Part shown: positions 33,932-42,699 of the stretch, one piece after another
Position numbering within the stretch: the stretch's first letter is position 1
Layout: the number at the start of each line of letters is the position of its first letter
NCBI GenBank assembly: GCA_039039985.1
Contig: JBCCOV010000005.1
Location: 6,865 to 70,864, forward strand
Direction: 5' to 3'
DNA from: JBCBWG01 sp039039985
GTDB taxonomy: Bacteria; Pseudomonadota; Alphaproteobacteria; Rhizobiales; Hyphomicrobiaceae
DNA: 64,000 nt
Translations under genes and position numbers: made by a program
Notes under the pieces: model-generated
Told to the model about the DNA's origin: nothing
Seen by the model: only the letters and a program-made list of their open reading frames with translations
The model's database searches: none

Positions 33932-35737
33932 ATGATTATCGTGGGCCTGAATGCGTATCACGGTGATAGCGCTGCGTGTCTGGTGCGGGACGGCCAGATC
34001 ATGGCTGCTGCTGAAGAAGAAAGGTTTCGCCGGATCAAGCATTGGGCCGGTTTTCCGTCTGAGGCAATTAAGTACTGCCTCTCGGAGATCGGCGCCTGCA
34101 TATCTGATGTCGACATCGTTGCGGTCAACTCAAATCCCCGCGCAAGCCTGTTGAAGAAAGTTGAGTATACAGTCCGTCAACGTCCGGACTACCGCTTTGT
34201 GCTGGACCGGCTGCGCAATCAGAAAAAGCGGCAGTCCATTGAGAATGAAATCAACAGTGTTATACCTGGGAAAATCTTCAGGGGCAGGTTTGAGCGTATT
34301 GAACACCATACAGCTCATCTGGCCTCGGCGTTTCTCGTGTCGCCATTTCGGGAAGCGGCGATAGCTTCGATCGATGGTTTTGGAGACTTTTCGTCAGCAG
34401 CATGGGGCAGCGGGCGGGGCACGACCTTGGAAGTGGAGGATCGTGTTTATTTTCCTCACTCGCTCGGGGTGTTCTACCAGGCGCTGACACAGTACCTTGG
34501 CTTTCCCTATTATGGGGATGAGTACAAAGTCATGGGACTCGCTCCGTATGGGCGACCGTGTTTTGCGTCTGAGATGCGCAAGATTGTTAAGTTGAAAGAG
34601 GGGGGGCGATTTGAGCTGGAGCTCAAATACTTCAGGCACCATAAGGAGAAGATTGAATACGGATGGGATGGTGGTGCGCCACACGTGGGAACTCTGTTTG
34701 CTGCAGAGCTTGAGCATCTCCTAGGTCCCGCGCGTGGCAAGAATGATGAGCTGACAGAGCGCCATCGCGATATCGCGCGTTCCGTGCAGGCCATGTATGA
34801 GGAGGCATTTTTCAACCTTCTGGAGCATCTCTACCAAACATACCAGCTCGATCGTATCGCACTGGCTGGCGGGTGTGCGATGAACTCTGTCGCGAACGGA
34901 AAGGTTCTGCGACGGTCCAAGTTTAAGAGACTGTATGTTCAATCAGCTGCCGGCGACGCCGGTGGTGCTCTCGGCGCAGCGATCTACGCTTGGCACAATC
35001 AGCAAACCGATATGAGCGCCCAAAGCGATCCGGCGCCGGGCCCAAGATCTCCCCTCGCCGGTGATCAGTTGGAAGGGCGAGTGATCATGGATCACGCCTA
35101 TTACGGTCCAAAGTCGGACGACGCAGACATTGCAGCGCTTTTAGAGGAAAGAGCAAACGACATCGCCAGCGACGCCTGTGTCGTCAGTAGAATTCCAGAT
35201 TATGCTGATCTATGCCGGCGAACGGCGAATACAATCTCGGAAGGCAAAGTGGTCGGCTGGTTTCAAGGGAGACTGGAGTGGGGACCACGTGCACTTGGAA
35301 ACCGGTCAATCGTATGCGATCCTCGCAGGCCCGATATGAAGGACATTCTCAACAGGAAGATAAAACGCCGGGAAAGCTTTCGCCCGTTTGCACCATCCAT
35401 CCTCCATGAGTGCGTCGGAGAGTGGTTTGAAGAGAACGGAGATGTTCCATTCATGATGCAAGTCTATCAGATCCGAGAAGACAAGCGTTCTCTTATTCCA
35501 GCAGTCACGCATGTCGATGGGTCAGGCCGGTTGCAAAGCGTCTATCGAGAGACCAATCCGCTCTACTGGCAGTTGATTAGTGCTTTTAATGAACTGTCTG
35601 GCGTTCCGATGGTCCTGAATACGTCATTCAACGAAAATGAGCCCGTCGTATGCCGTCCCTGCGAAGCGTTGGACTGCTTTCTTAGGACACAAATGGACGA
35701 ATTGGTGCTGGGAAGTTATTGCATCTCTCGGAATTAG
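33932..35737 (+). CDS. Carbamoyltransferase (NodU/CmcH/TobZ family)
   Basis: 601 residues, full family length. The N-terminal YrdC-independent TobZ/NodU-type domain has IIVGLNAYHGDSAACLVRDG, AAAEEERFRRIKHWAGFP, EHHTAHLASAF (metal-binding His pair), SIDGFGDFSSAAWG and YYGDEYKVMGLAPYG. The C-terminal domain has ALAGGCAMNSVANGK, GWFQGRLEWGPRALGNRSI and RRESFRPFAPSIL, followed by VLNTSFNENEPVV. The family moves a carbamoyl group from carbamoyl phosphate, via carbamoyl-adenylate, to a hydroxyl; NodU does this on the Nod factor sugar. Here it likely carbamoylates a sugar of the polysaccharide. Confidence 0.93.
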   Translation: MIIVGLNAYHGDSAACLVRDGQIMAAAEEERFRRIKHWAGFPSEAIKYCLSEIGACISDVDIVAVNSNPRASLLKKVEYTVRQRPDYRFVLDRLRNQKKRQSIENEINSVIPGKIFRGRFERIEHHTAHLASAFLVSPFREAAIASIDGFGDFSSAAWGSGRGTTLEVEDRVYFPHSLGVFYQALTQYLGFPYYGDEYKVMGLAPYGRPCFASEMRKIVKLKEGGRFELELKYFRHHKEKIEYGWDGGAPHVGTLFAAELEHLLGPARGKNDELTERHRDIARSVQAMYEEAFFNLLEHLYQTYQLDRIALAGGCAMNSVANGKVLRRSKFKRLYVQSAAGDAGGALGAAIYAWHNQQTDMSAQSDPAPGPRSPLAGDQLEGRVIMDHAYYGPKSDDADIAALLEERANDIASDACVVSRIPDYADLCRRTANTISEGKVVGWFQGRLEWGPRALGNRSIVCDPRRPDMKDILNRKIKRRESFRPFAPSILHECVGEWFEENGDVPFMMQVYQIREDKRSLIPAVTHVDGSGRLQSVYRETNPLYWQLISAFNELSGVPMVLNTSFNENEPVVCRPCEALDCFLRTQMDELVLGSYCISRN

Positions 35738-36119
35738 TCTGCCATGTAGAGACTGAGAGATTTAGCCTTGGTAGAACTGTCTCCACTTGAATTCAGGAGT
35801 GCCGGGGTGGATAAGCAGTAATATGTGCTTGATAGAGGTATGGCAGATGAAGATGAGTTGAGAATGCTGAGTCCGAAAAATCAGAAATCGCGCCTGTTTT
35901 GCCGAAAGGAGATTGGCGAAGATCTGGTATTGCGGGTTAGGGAAGGCTTTAAGGAGTGTCTAGCTCCCGATAATTTTGACGTCCGTATTAGTTGGGGCTG
36001 ACGCATTTGCTCCCTGCTGACAAGCGTTGGCAGAGGGCGAAAGTTCTGCAAACCCTGTGTTCAGCCGAGGGCTTGCGTTGGATCCCATTTGATTCTGCAC
36101 TGAAGTAAGAGATTTGGAG
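35738..36119. other. Intergenic region with one short orphan reading frame
   Basis: 381 bases. A plus-strand frame from GTG 35825 (or ATG 35840) to the stop at 35999-36001 would give 53-58 residues (MADEDELRMLSPKNQKSRLF...). It lacks a well-spaced ribosome-binding site and is not recognised. It could be a remnant. Nothing else stands out. Confidence 0.3.
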
Positions 36120-37034
36120 ATGTTGGAAGCTATATCTTGCGCAGTTCTCGTGCCAACATTTAACGCTGAGGGCACGATAGAGCAGACTTTGAGTTCACTG
36201 CAGTCGAATTCAAGAATAGATCACGTCAGCCGCGTCGTTCTGATTGATAACTGCAGTACCGATAAAACCGAGGCGGTGGCAAAGGCGTGCTGGAATTCAA
36301 AGACGCCGCTCGATGTTTGGGTGAATGAAAAGAATCTGGGCGTTTATGGTTCGAAAAACTTGGCATTGAATAGGCTTGCGGATCTTGTTGATTGGACATT
36401 CATCCTCCATTCAGACGACATGGCCAAGCCAAACTGGCTGCAGGTTTACTTGGATGCGATTGAACAGGTTCCACCTACTGTGGCTTCCATCTCTTCCAGC
36501 TATGACATTTGGAAATCAGATATAGATGAAATCACTCCAGGTGAGGATGTTCCCGACGGGGCAGTTGTCCAAATTCCCGGCACGAGTGAGCATGTGCTAA
36601 ACACCGTAAGAATGGGATGCTGGTGGCAAATTGGTGGTTGTTGCATCAGGAATAAGCTCTTCCGAGAGATTGGTGATTTTGACGTCAGTCTCAGTCGGTC
36701 AGGCGACTGGGATTGGTTGCTTCGCTGTTTATCCATGGGGTATGGGATATGGTATATTCCCCGAAGCACGGTCTGGAGGCGCGAGCATGCAAATGCACTC
36801 TCGGCTGTTACCTCCCGCAGCTCCGAAGACATCTTGCAGGAGCTGCAGGTCCTCAGAAACCTGAAGCAGAATGATTGGTTGGACGCGCCGCGCTACCGCG
36901 CCGAGGTTCGGAGGCTGATGCTTCGCGTCTCCCGCCGCGTCATGTCGTGTAGCGTGCGCGGCAATCTCCCGGCTTCACTCCTTAATGTGAACCTGCTTAT
37001 CAAAACGTCGATGGAGTTGCGCAACGTACGATAG
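36120..37034 (+). CDS. Glycosyltransferase family 2
   Basis: 304 residues from ATG 36120; a TTG at 36114 is in frame just before it. CAVLVPTFNAEGTIEQTLSSL, RVVLIDNCSTDKTEAVAKA, NLGVYGSKNLALN and FILHSDDMAKPNWLQ form the GT-A core, with HSDD in place of the usual DADD. GDWDWLLRCLSMGYGIWYIPRSTVWRR is the C-terminal GT2 pattern. Composition in the first 500 bases is AT-richer than in the flanks. Followed by 300 bases without a gene, so it may be a single transcription unit. Confidence 0.86.
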   Translation: MLEAISCAVLVPTFNAEGTIEQTLSSLQSNSRIDHVSRVVLIDNCSTDKTEAVAKACWNSKTPLDVWVNEKNLGVYGSKNLALNRLADLVDWTFILHSDDMAKPNWLQVYLDAIEQVPPTVASISSSYDIWKSDIDEITPGEDVPDGAVVQIPGTSEHVLNTVRMGCWWQIGGCCIRNKLFREIGDFDVSLSRSGDWDWLLRCLSMGYGIWYIPRSTVWRREHANALSAVTSRSSEDILQELQVLRNLKQNDWLDAPRYRAEVRRLMLRVSRRVMSCSVRGNLPASLLNVNLLIKTSMELRNVR

Positions 37035-37346
37035 CGAGGCGGAAAGCGACAGGTCGGCACTGATAGGCGCTAAGGGCATCGGACGCAGACCGGAATGCTG
37101 CGGTTGCCTGGTCACCCTTTGCTTATGCGGCTGGAAAGCCGTCTCAAGATAGCCGATCGTTCTTCGGTGTTTGCTCGGAACGCCCTAATCCTGCATGCGC
37201 TATCACGTTTCATATGATGAGCAATAACGTAATTGTTTTGATGTGGCTCACCATGTCTTGGTCGGCAGGAGAAATGATCTATACGTGCAATTGTATGCTT
37301 CGGTCAGCAGCAGCGCGACGGTCAACTCTTTGGCGCGTGGGCAGGC
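37035..37346. other. Intergenic region before the CDP-sugar cluster
   Basis: 312 bases without a supported gene. A 64-codon frame starting at 37214 has no recognisable features and overlaps the next gene. No repeat or terminator recognised. Confidence 0.35.
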
Positions 37347-38243
37347 GTGGATTCGCTAATCAGGTGGAAACAGGGATTGAGTGCATTGCGCTTCCGCACA
37401 TTGATTGACTCCATTCTGACGTATCCACGCTACTTGGGTGTGATCAAGCCCAAGTTGATGAATGCGCGTGAAGCGCATCTGGCGCCGCTGTTGCAGGCGT
37501 ACAATGCGGGATGGTGGCCGAAGGCATTGGAAGTGCCGGTTGCGAAGCGAATCTTGGTTCTGGCGCCGCATCCGGATGATGAGTCGATTGGATGTGGCGG
37601 TTTTCTGTTGGCGCACAAGGGCCATGCGGACGTACGGGTTGTAAACGTCTACAACGGAGACGGCGGCGGGCAACTCGATGGTGAGAGTGTGTCCTCGTCG
37701 CCAGACTACAGAGAGCGGTTGGCGCGTGCCCGCGCCAGTGAACTTGACGCGGCGGCCGAAATGCTGGGTGCCAGCCAAGTTGACCGTCTTGACGTTAGCG
37801 ATGTCGATGGCGTGCCGGCCGAAAAAGAGCGGGAGTTTTTGCGGCAGGTTCTCTCCACGTTTCAGCCGCAGGTGGTTTTGTTGCCTTGGCTGTTGGATTC
37901 GCACCAGCATCATAAAGAAGTTAATGCGCTATATGCTTGCGTTGGCGACAATTGCGATGCCATGGTGCTGGCCTATGAAATATGGAGCCTATTAACACCA
38001 AACGCTTATGTCGATATTTCTGAAGTTTCGTTGCAGAAAGAAAAGTTGATTTCGATTTACCAGACACAACTGCGAACCGTTGATTACATCAGCCTTTCGA
38101 ACGGGTTGGCAAAGGTGCGGGCTTTCCAGTGCTCTGCTCGGCCCGACCGGTCGGGTGCGGTGGAGGCGTACATGGCATTGCCGAGCAAAGACTATTGCGA
38201 ACTCGTGCGGGCCTGTTACGGCGCTGGCAGCGACGTCCCCTGA
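37347..38243 (+). CDS. PIG-L family deacetylase (first copy)
   Basis: 298 residues from GTG 37347. Zinc-site motif APHPDDES (H75, D77, D78) and LDSHQHHKEV (histidines near 193) define the PIG-L/LmbE fold. Members remove N-acetyl groups from GlcNAc-type substrates (PIG-L, MshB) or hydrolyse other sugar amides. The N-terminal ~65 residues before the fold are an extra segment. A second, shorter PIG-L protein is encoded at 40709, so the locus probably has two distinct amide substrates. It precedes the C-methyltransferase gene by 315 bases. Confidence 0.87.
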   Translation: MDSLIRWKQGLSALRFRTLIDSILTYPRYLGVIKPKLMNAREAHLAPLLQAYNAGWWPKALEVPVAKRILVLAPHPDDESIGCGGFLLAHKGHADVRVVNVYNGDGGGQLDGESVSSSPDYRERLARARASELDAAAEMLGASQVDRLDVSDVDGVPAEKEREFLRQVLSTFQPQVVLLPWLLDSHQHHKEVNALYACVGDNCDAMVLAYEIWSLLTPNAYVDISEVSLQKEKLISIYQTQLRTVDYISLSNGLAKVRAFQCSARPDRSGAVEAYMALPSKDYCELVRACYGAGSDVP

Positions 38244-38558
38244 TGCGCGGTCCGCGATTGCGAAATTCCATATCGCCCTTGGCACGGGGCGCCATTTGAA
38301 CAGAGCGCGGACAGGGACGATTGAGTATCAACCAGTTGAGGCTTTCCGAATAACCGTCACAGTCGAAGGCTTGCCACGGGGGTGTTGCTGGCCATGCAAA
38401 GGTACTAGTGTGTAGAGCGCAGTTTTGCCTCTAGTGAAGCGCAGAAGTTGAACAGGCGGCAAGCATGCGTCTGAAACAGGACTCGTACGAGGCGTGTTTC
38501 GGGAAACGAACAGTCACGACTTCTTCGACGCGAGTGGGCCGCAGGGGCTGATAGCTTT
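38244..38558. other. Intergenic region with small palindromes
   Basis: 315 bases without a supported gene. Two short perfect palindromes lie 68-77 and 52-63 bases before the next start: CTCGTACGAG (38482-38491) and GTTTC-GG-GAAAC (38496-38507). Together they could form a regulator site for the CDP-sugar genes, but both are short enough to be chance. Confidence 0.3.
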
Positions 38559-39830
38559 ATGATTAAGAAGACGGGGAATTGTGAAGTGAGTAACTTAGTC
38601 AGTCCGATTCCAGAATGCAGGATCTGCGCGAATCCGCTGCAGCACACTTTCTTGGATCTTGGAAACTCGCCCCTCTGCGAGAGCTTTCTTGAAGCACACC
38701 AGCTTGATGCAATGGAGCCTTATTACCCACTGAAAGTCATGGTCTGTGACAAGTGCTTTCTTGTGCAGTTGCGTGAGTACGTCCAACCAGAGGAGATATT
38801 TTCTGACTACGCTTACTATTCATCGTACTCTACGAGTTGGGTCGCACATAGCAAAGCATACTGCGAAATGATCGCGCGACGGCTCAACCTGGGCAAGAGC
38901 AGCCTTGTTGTTGAGCTAGCCAGCAACGATGGCTATTTATTGCAGCACTTCCTGCCGATGAACATCCCGGTACTTGGCGTTGAGCCGGCGGCGAACGTCG
39001 CAGCGGTCGCGCAGGAAAAAGGGATTGAGACGGTCGTCGACTTTTTCGGTCAGAGACTTGCCCAAGAGCTCAGCGTTGGCAGGCGACAGGCAGATCTCAT
39101 CATCGGCAACAACGTATTGGCGCAGGTGCCCGACATCAACGATTTTGTTGGCGGCATCAAAAAACTTCTGAAGCCAGCCGGCTTGGTAACATTGGAATTT
39201 CCGCACCTCTTGCAGCTGATGGATCAAACCCAATTTGACACGATCTATCATGAGCACTTCTCGTACTTCTCGCTAATCACTGTCGATAAGTTGGCGAGAC
39301 GTCACGAACTGTCAGTTGTCGATGTCGAGTTGCTGCCGACTCATGGCGGTTCGCTGCGGGTCTACCTGTCGCATGAAAACGGGCCCTTTCAGCAATCGGA
39401 CCGCGTGACCGACCTGCTAGGCGAGGAGCAGGGCCGGGGCTTAGATCAACTCGGCGCGTATAAAGGGTTTGGCCAGAGCGTCGAAAAGGTCAAACGTGAC
39501 TTATTGAGCTTTCTCATTCATGCACGCGAAGACGGCATCAAAGTCTGCGGATACGGCGCGCCGGGGAAAGGCAATACTCTGCTGAACTACTGCGGCATTG
39601 GTCCGGACCTCATCCCGTTCACAGTCGACCGAAATCCCTATAAGCACGGCCGCTTTACACCGGGTCGGCACATCCCGATTTACCCGGTGGAGGCAATCGC
39701 GGAGCACCGTCCTGATATCGTATTGATTATGCCGTGGAACCTCCGCGACGAGATCGCGCATCAAATGCGATACATCAAGGACTGGGGCGGAAAATTCGCG
39801 GTTGCAATTCCCAATCTCAGAGTGTTTTGA
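38559..39830 (+). CDS. NDP-sugar C-methyltransferase (TylC3/NovU/TcaB9-like)
   Basis: 423 residues. N-terminal zinc-binding module with C20-x2-C23 and C63-x2-C66 (CRIC, CDKC). SAM-binding domain has VVELASNDGYLLQHF and LIIGNNVLAQVPD. The TIYHEHFSYFSL stretch carries the catalytic Tyr/His pattern of TcaB9-type 3-C-methyltransferases. A third C-terminal domain (GYGAPGKGNTLLNYCGI...DRNPYKHGRFTPGRHIPI) is typical of this three-domain family. It would methylate C3 of a 4-keto-6-deoxy sugar nucleotide. With rfbF and rfbG next to it, the substrate is probably CDP-4-keto-6-deoxyglucose or its epimer, giving a branched sugar. Position C3 and substrate are inferred from the family. Confidence 0.9.
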   Translation: MIKKTGNCEVSNLVSPIPECRICANPLQHTFLDLGNSPLCESFLEAHQLDAMEPYYPLKVMVCDKCFLVQLREYVQPEEIFSDYAYYSSYSTSWVAHSKAYCEMIARRLNLGKSSLVVELASNDGYLLQHFLPMNIPVLGVEPAANVAAVAQEKGIETVVDFFGQRLAQELSVGRRQADLIIGNNVLAQVPDINDFVGGIKKLLKPAGLVTLEFPHLLQLMDQTQFDTIYHEHFSYFSLITVDKLARRHELSVVDVELLPTHGGSLRVYLSHENGPFQQSDRVTDLLGEEQGRGLDQLGAYKGFGQSVEKVKRDLLSFLIHAREDGIKVCGYGAPGKGNTLLNYCGIGPDLIPFTVDRNPYKHGRFTPGRHIPIYPVEAIAEHRPDIVLIMPWNLRDEIAHQMRYIKDWGGKFAVAIPNLRVF

Positions 39831-39848
39831 CTTCAAGGGGCCGGCGTT

Positions 39849-40712
39849 ATGAAAGTTGTTCTTTTCTGCGGAGGCTTAGGTACGCGCATACGCGAGTATT
39901 CGGAATCGATCCCCAAGCCTATGATTCCGATTGGAAACGAGCCGATGCTTTGGCATATTATGAAGTATTATGCGCAGTATGGGCACAGAGACTTTATTTT
40001 GTGCCTGGGGCATAAAGCTCACACGATTAAGGAGTTTTTCCTGAGCAGGCGGCCGCATTCCTATGCGGACTGCATTATTTCTAAGGGCGGAGACGAAGTT
40101 GAGCTTCTGAGTGAGCCGCAGGACGATTGGCGTGTCGCATTGATCGACACCGGTGTATGGCGCAACATCGGTGAGCGGCTGCTCGCTGTGCGGGATCAAG
40201 TCGAAAATGAGGAAATGTTCTTAGCGAACTATAGCGACGGCCTGACCGACGCTCCACTTCCGGAGATGATCGATTATTTTCGAGATAGCGGAAAAGTCGC
40301 ATGTTTCATTGCTGTCCATTTGCCTCTTAGTTTTCACCTTGCAGATATAGAACAGGATGGGATAGTAAGAGGCTTTCGAACCAGTCATCAGGCCGATATC
40401 TGGATGAATGGGGGGTATTTTATATTTCGCCCAGAGATTTTCGACTACGTTGGCGAAGGCGAGGAGCTGGTTGTCGAACCGTTTCAGCGGTTGATCGCAG
40501 CAGATGAACTGCTGGCTTTCCGGTATGAAGGTTTCTGGCGTGCCATGGACACACTCAAGGACAAGCAAGTCCTTGAAGATCTGGTAGAGAGTGGAAACAT
40601 GCCATGGCGGCTGCCCACGGGGGCGCCGGCCTTACGGGAGACACAGGATGGTGTCCTGCGCACCACGACCGGCAAGCCCGATCCATCCGGAGTTGTTGGA
40701 GTTGACCGATGA
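39849..40712 (+). CDS. rfbF: Glucose-1-phosphate cytidylyltransferase
   Basis: 287 residues. The N-terminal nucleotidyltransferase signature is VVLFCGGLGTRIREYSESIPKPMIPIGNEPMLWHIMKYY, followed by NYSDGLTDAPL (metal-binding Asp), MNGGYFIFRPEIFDYV and YEGFWRAMDTLKDKQVLEDL. The long insert and the MDTLKDK end separate RfbF from the dTDP-glucose enzyme RmlA. It makes CDP-glucose from CTP and glucose-1-phosphate in the cytosol, first step of the CDP-sugar branch. The stop overlaps the start of the next gene (ATGA). Confidence 0.93.
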   Translation: MKVVLFCGGLGTRIREYSESIPKPMIPIGNEPMLWHIMKYYAQYGHRDFILCLGHKAHTIKEFFLSRRPHSYADCIISKGGDEVELLSEPQDDWRVALIDTGVWRNIGERLLAVRDQVENEEMFLANYSDGLTDAPLPEMIDYFRDSGKVACFIAVHLPLSFHLADIEQDGIVRGFRTSHQADIWMNGGYFIFRPEIFDYVGEGEELVVEPFQRLIAADELLAFRYEGFWRAMDTLKDKQVLEDLVESGNMPWRLPTGAPALRETQDGVLRTTTGKPDPSGVVGVDR

Positions 40713-41362
40713 AGCCGTTGACGCTTCTTGAAACTGGTGGACATCTTTCGGTACTCGCGATCGGCGCGCACGCAGACGATATTGAAATTGGCGTTGGTGG
40801 CACACTATTGGGATGGATTGCGAATGGAGTGTCGCTGGATGTCCACTGGTGTGTTTTAGGTGGCGAGCGTGGGCGCAGCGATGAGGCACAGCGTTCCGCC
40901 GAGGCATTTCTTGCGGGTGCCAGGAATTTCTCGATCACGGTAGAGAAGTTTCGCGACAGGTATTTCCCCAGTGACCGTGATGCAATCAAGGCGTGGCTTG
41001 AAGACACAAGGGCGAAGGCCTCGCCGGACGTTATCTTCTGCCATCATGGCGACGACGCGCACCAAGATCACCGCACAGTTGCGGAGCTTGTTGGAACGAC
41101 CTATCGGGATCATCTCATTCTTGGGTACGAAATTCCGAAATGGGACGGTGATCTTTCCAGGCCAAATGCCTACGTGTCGCTGCACGCCAAGCACCTTGAA
41201 CGCAAGATCGCTCTTTTGCTGGAGCATTTCGCAACACAACGGAGTAAGGATTGGTTCGATGCGGATGTCTTTCGCGGACTTGCGCGTCTGCGAGGGATGG
41301 AATGCCGGTCTCCAAGCCGTTACGCTGAAGCATTTCACATAAAAAAAATGGTGTTGGCCTGA
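40709..41362 (+). CDS. PIG-L family deacetylase (second copy)
   Basis: 217 residues, the usual compact size. Metal-site motifs IGAHADDIEIGVGG (H21, D23, D24) and FCHHGDDAHQDHRTVAEL (His cluster near 110-116), plus LGYEIPKWDGDL. It overlaps rfbF by 4 bases and is therefore translated with the CDP-sugar enzymes. Likely removes an N-acyl group from a sugar or sugar-linked intermediate in that pathway. Its active-site motif is HADD, where the first copy has HPDD. Confidence 0.88.
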   Translation: MKPLTLLETGGHLSVLAIGAHADDIEIGVGGTLLGWIANGVSLDVHWCVLGGERGRSDEAQRSAEAFLAGARNFSITVEKFRDRYFPSDRDAIKAWLEDTRAKASPDVIFCHHGDDAHQDHRTVAELVGTTYRDHLILGYEIPKWDGDLSRPNAYVSLHAKHLERKIALLLEHFATQRSKDWFDADVFRGLARLRGMECRSPSRYAEAFHIKKMVLA

Positions 41363-41581
41363 AGGTCTCGCAATATCCATTGTGGTTTGAACTGTCAGCT
41401 CTCGCGCTGGGTCGGCGCACCATAAGGGGCGTCGTCGAATGGCTGGCTCTGAAGTGCGGTCAACATGGGCGGTCTCAGTTTCCTCGGCAAGCAAATCGGT
41501 ACCTCAGTCCTGTCGGACGTCATTAGCTGTCAAAGTTCGCACTGATCTCAAGTCTCACAACTTTCGAAGCAAGAGAACTGA

Positions 41582-42667
41582 ATGATAGATCCCAATTGGT
41601 GGCAAGATAGGCAGGTCTTGGTTGCCGGACACACGGGGTTCAAAGGTGCCTGGTTGTGTATGATGTTGCACAGACTCGGCGCTCGCGTTCACGGAGTGGC
41701 GCTTGCTCCTGAAGGTCCCAGGAGTCTCTATGCGGACGCATCTGTAGGGCGCTTTCTCGCGAGCGAGAACATCATAGATTTGGCCGACCTGGATGCGGTC
41801 CGTGACGTCGTGAATGACGTGAACCCAGAGATTGTCTTCCACTTTGCGGCGCAGTCGCTCGTCAGGCGTGCCCATATGGAGCCTGTGCTTACGTTTCGTT
41901 CGAATGTTCTTGGCACAGTGCATCTATTGGAGGCATTGCGAGACTGCCTGACGTTGAAATCAGTTCTGATTACAACGACCGACAAGGTATATTTTAATCA
42001 GGAGCACGGCCGGCCGTTTCGCGAGTTTGATCGCCTGGGTGGTTATGAGCCTTACGCGGCAAGCAAAGCGGCAACCGAGTTCGTAGTTTCCGCCTATCGT
42101 TCAAGTTACCTCGGCAGAAACGGAGTTGCTGTGAATGTTGCGCGTGCAGGCAACGTGATCGGCGGCGGGGATTGGTGCGCTGATCGCATTGTGCCTGATA
42201 TCATCAGGTCGGTGGCGGCCGACGAAACGCTGGAGATACGCAGTCCTGCAGCCGTGCGGCCCTGGCAGCATGTGCTGGATGCGCTGGCCGGTTATCTTCT
42301 GCTCGTTCAGCTTCGCCGAGAAGCATCGGTGAAGGCACAGAACGAGCCCGAGCTTGCCGCGTGGAACTTCGGCCCTGACGTGACGGAACAGATGCCGACG
42401 GTTGGCGAAATCTGTGAGATTGCACAGCAGTTCTGGCCGACCAAGTTTCGCTGGAGGCACGCGGTGGATTCGTCCGGGGTCAAGGAAAGCAAGTTGTTGT
42501 TGCTCGACCCGGCGCGCGCCATGCAGGAGTTGTCGTGGCGCCCGTGCTTCGCGGTTCGCGAGGCGCTGAGTGAAACTTTTAAATGGTACGAAGCGTTCTT
42601 GGACGGGGAAGATGCAGCAGTTCTTTGTCGAAACGCAGTTGATCGCTACGTTAGTTCTGCCGACTGA
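41582..42667 (+). CDS. rfbG: CDP-glucose 4,6-dehydratase
   Basis: 361 residues. NAD-binding VAGHTGFKGAWLCMML, FHFAAQSLVRRAH (RfbG-specific AAQ-LVR), ITTTDKVYFN with the catalytic TDK, YEPYAASKAATEFVVSAYR (YxxxK) and VARAGNVIGGGDWCADRIVPDIIR. This set is diagnostic for CDP-glucose 4,6-dehydratase rather than RmlB. It converts CDP-glucose to CDP-4-keto-6-deoxyglucose, the branch point for 3,6-dideoxy and branched sugars. No RfbH-type 3-dehydratase is present, so the sugar probably keeps its 3-position for the C-methyltransferase. Confidence 0.94.
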   Translation: MIDPNWWQDRQVLVAGHTGFKGAWLCMMLHRLGARVHGVALAPEGPRSLYADASVGRFLASENIIDLADLDAVRDVVNDVNPEIVFHFAAQSLVRRAHMEPVLTFRSNVLGTVHLLEALRDCLTLKSVLITTTDKVYFNQEHGRPFREFDRLGGYEPYAASKAATEFVVSAYRSSYLGRNGVAVNVARAGNVIGGGDWCADRIVPDIIRSVAADETLEIRSPAAVRPWQHVLDALAGYLLLVQLRREASVKAQNEPELAAWNFGPDVTEQMPTVGEICEIAQQFWPTKFRWRHAVDSSGVKESKLLLLDPARAMQELSWRPCFAVREALSETFKWYEAFLDGEDAAVLCRNAVDRYVSSAD

Positions 42668-42699
42668 TACAGAGGCTTGAACAGCAGGATGAGTCGGCA

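Noticed and set aside
37214..37408. 64-codon frame before the first PIG-L gene
   Set aside because: Overlaps the PIG-L start region and has an odd Met/Cys/Trp-rich start with no support.
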